Translations under genes and position numbers: made by a program
Assembly: GCF_022429565.1 (NCBI RefSeq)
Contig: NZ_CP092487.1
Coordinates: 584,001 to 648,000, forward strand
Length of the DNA stretch: 64,000 nucleotides
Reading direction: 5' to 3'
Source: Lutibacter sp. A64
Lineage (GTDB): Bacteria; Bacteroidota; Bacteroidia; Flavobacteriales; Flavobacteriaceae
The notes under the pieces: generated by a model
What the model was told of the DNA's origin: nothing
Seen by the model: the letters and a program-made list of their open reading frames with translations, nothing else
Databases searched by the model: none
Shown here: piece after piece, positions 62,755 to 64,000 of the stretch
Layout: each line of letters opens with the position of its first letter
Numbering within the stretch: the first letter of the stretch is position 1

Positions 62755-64000
62755 AACGTCGTGCTGAATAAATTCGGTCACAATGACGGTTTCTATAATA
62801 TTTCGTCATGCTGAATTTATTTAGCTCCGCTGAATCTTCGATTTCAGCATCTTATGAAGTAAACTAGGAATTAGTTGAAAGGTTTAAATATTAACGTCAT
62901 TGCAAGAAAGGTACGACCGCGGCAATCTTTTGAATAATAGTTATAATTTTAAAAATCTTTTATTTTCATTTTTTCCATTGATGAAAAAACGAAACAAAAA
63001 AATCTAGTCTGATGATAATTTAATTGAATCTTACGGAAGTTACGCAGTCGACGCCAGACCGCTGCGCTATTTGGCTTACTCTTTCTGCTTCACTTCCTCA
63101 GATTACTACTTAAATTCTCATAGGACGGTTTCTATAATATTTCGTCATGCTGAACTTGATTAGCTCCGCTGAATCTTCGATTTCAGCATCTTATGAAGTA
63201 AACTAGGAATTAGTTGAAAGGTTGAATCACCGTCCGTCATTACGAGGAGCTTTTCGCGACGAAGTAATCTGTATCTAATGAAATAGAAATTAGCATTTAA
63301 GTTAACCACATGAGATCCCGAAATCAATTCTGCCTATCGGCAGGTTCGGGATGACGGTATAGAAAAGATTAAACAAAATTTAGATAAATAACAACAGATT
63401 GCCGCGTTCCATTGCATTTCACTCGCAATGACGGTTTAAAATCAATATTTATACGGCATATCGAAGGTTTATCGTAAAATGTGAAGTGAAATCGCAGATT
63501 CACGAACACAAATAATAAAATAAAAAGGGATAGTGAGTAAGACATCGTAAAATTTTAGGCTGTTTGAGCTAACAATAAATTTGATAGCTAGCTAAAAATA
63601 TTAAAAGCGAGTTCCTAAAATTTAGATGTTGAACAAAACATTTAGATAAAGTTTCGTAAGCCTAGATTTTTTTGGTTCGTTTTTTTATCAATGAAAAAAA
63701 TGAACAGAGCAAATGAAAAAAGTTAGAATATTAAACAAAATTTAGATTACCACATGAGATCCCGAAACCGTAGGTTCACGAACACCAATAATAAAATAAT
63801 AAGGAATAGTGAGTAATCGAGTTCGGGATGACGGTTTTATTTTGATTTAGTTTTTAAGTAACAGATTGCCGCGTTCCATTGCATTTCACTCGCAATGACG
63901 AATTTAAAAACGTCCTATGAGAATTTAAGTAGCAATCTAAAGAAGTGAAGCAACGGGAGAAAGCCAAAGAGTGCAGCGGTCTGGCGTCGACTGCGTAACT
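62755..64000. repeat. Repeat field at the right end, continuing past the window
   Basis: No gene in 1.25 kb. Units include GTCATGCTGAA...TTCAGCATC (62806 and 63145, in two nearly identical blocks about 340 bp apart), GTCATTGCAAGAAAGG...GCGGCAATCT (62897), the 'CTAGTCTGATGATAA...CTCATAGGACGG' unit (62997-63126), GAGATCCCGAAA...TTCGGGATGACGG blocks, and 'CAGATTGCCGCGTTCCATTG' ... 'CTCGCAATGACG' at 63395 and 63861. From 63903 an inverted copy of the 'CTCATAGGACG' unit runs off the end. Confidence 0.8.

Overview
The window is chromosomal DNA from an AT-rich member of the Bacteroidota, almost certainly a Flavobacteriaceae-type marine or sediment bacterium. The evidence is a SusC/SusD polysaccharide utilization locus, a DUF4295 gene after rpmG, SPII lipoproteins with short ...SC cleavage sites, a UpxY-type NusG paralog heading a polysaccharide cluster, and repeated promoter boxes of the Bacteroidota form TAnnTTTG. 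I cannot fix the genus from sequence alone.

Layout. 1-27.5 kb is mostly housekeeping: the tail of an ornithine aminotransferase gene, a DEAD-box helicase, an ABC-F ATPase, a NamZ-type (DUF1343) lipoprotein, a LolC/E-like permease, a GNAT enzyme, release factor 3, isopentenyl-diphosphate isomerase, QueD, a FAH-family enzyme, CinA, the rpmB-rpmG-DUF4295-ftsY block, an amidase, a serine hydrolase, RimO, a cysteine-rich lipoprotein/OmpA pair, an M14 peptidase and a Dph6-like ATPase. 27.6-30.3 kb carries a peroxiredoxin and a divergent Lrp regulator/threonine-dehydrogenase pair. 30.6-42.1 kb is a polysaccharide utilization locus: DUF6377 regulator, SusC, SusD, SusE/F-like protein, two GH30 glycosidases and a decayed sodium/solute symporter. 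42.7-48.5 kb has a TesA-like esterase divergent from a YbbA/YbbP-like ABC pair, then a convergent aspartate dehydrogenase/2-hydroxyacid dehydrogenase pair. 48.7-52.2 kb is a repeat field interrupted by an IS3-family element. 52.2-55.5 kb carries a secreted protein and a two-component system whose kinase gene is frameshifted. 56.2-62.7 kb is the start of a surface-polysaccharide cluster: UpxY antiterminator, PAS kinase, a 27-residue membrane peptide ORF, GxxExxY protein, cytidylyltransferase, gmd, a nucleotidyltransferase-kinase fusion and fcl. 62.7-64 kb is again repeats, cut off by the window end.

How it fits together. The PUL would bind a glucan at the surface (SusD, SusE/F), import it through SusC and cleave it with two GH30 lipoproteins. 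The symporter that would normally finish such a locus survives only as a short N-terminal relic. The polysaccharide cluster would make GDP-L-fucose (gmd, fcl) and possibly another activated sugar (the fusion protein), with UpxY keeping polymerase processive. The leader ahead of upxY holds two exact copies, 160 bp apart, of a short GC hairpin, and a third variant lies further down the cluster. Two copies of a 14-16 nt palindrome also bracket the gap between the response-regulator gene and upxY. Modular hairpin repeats fill most large intergenic gaps, and some have become intrinsic terminators.
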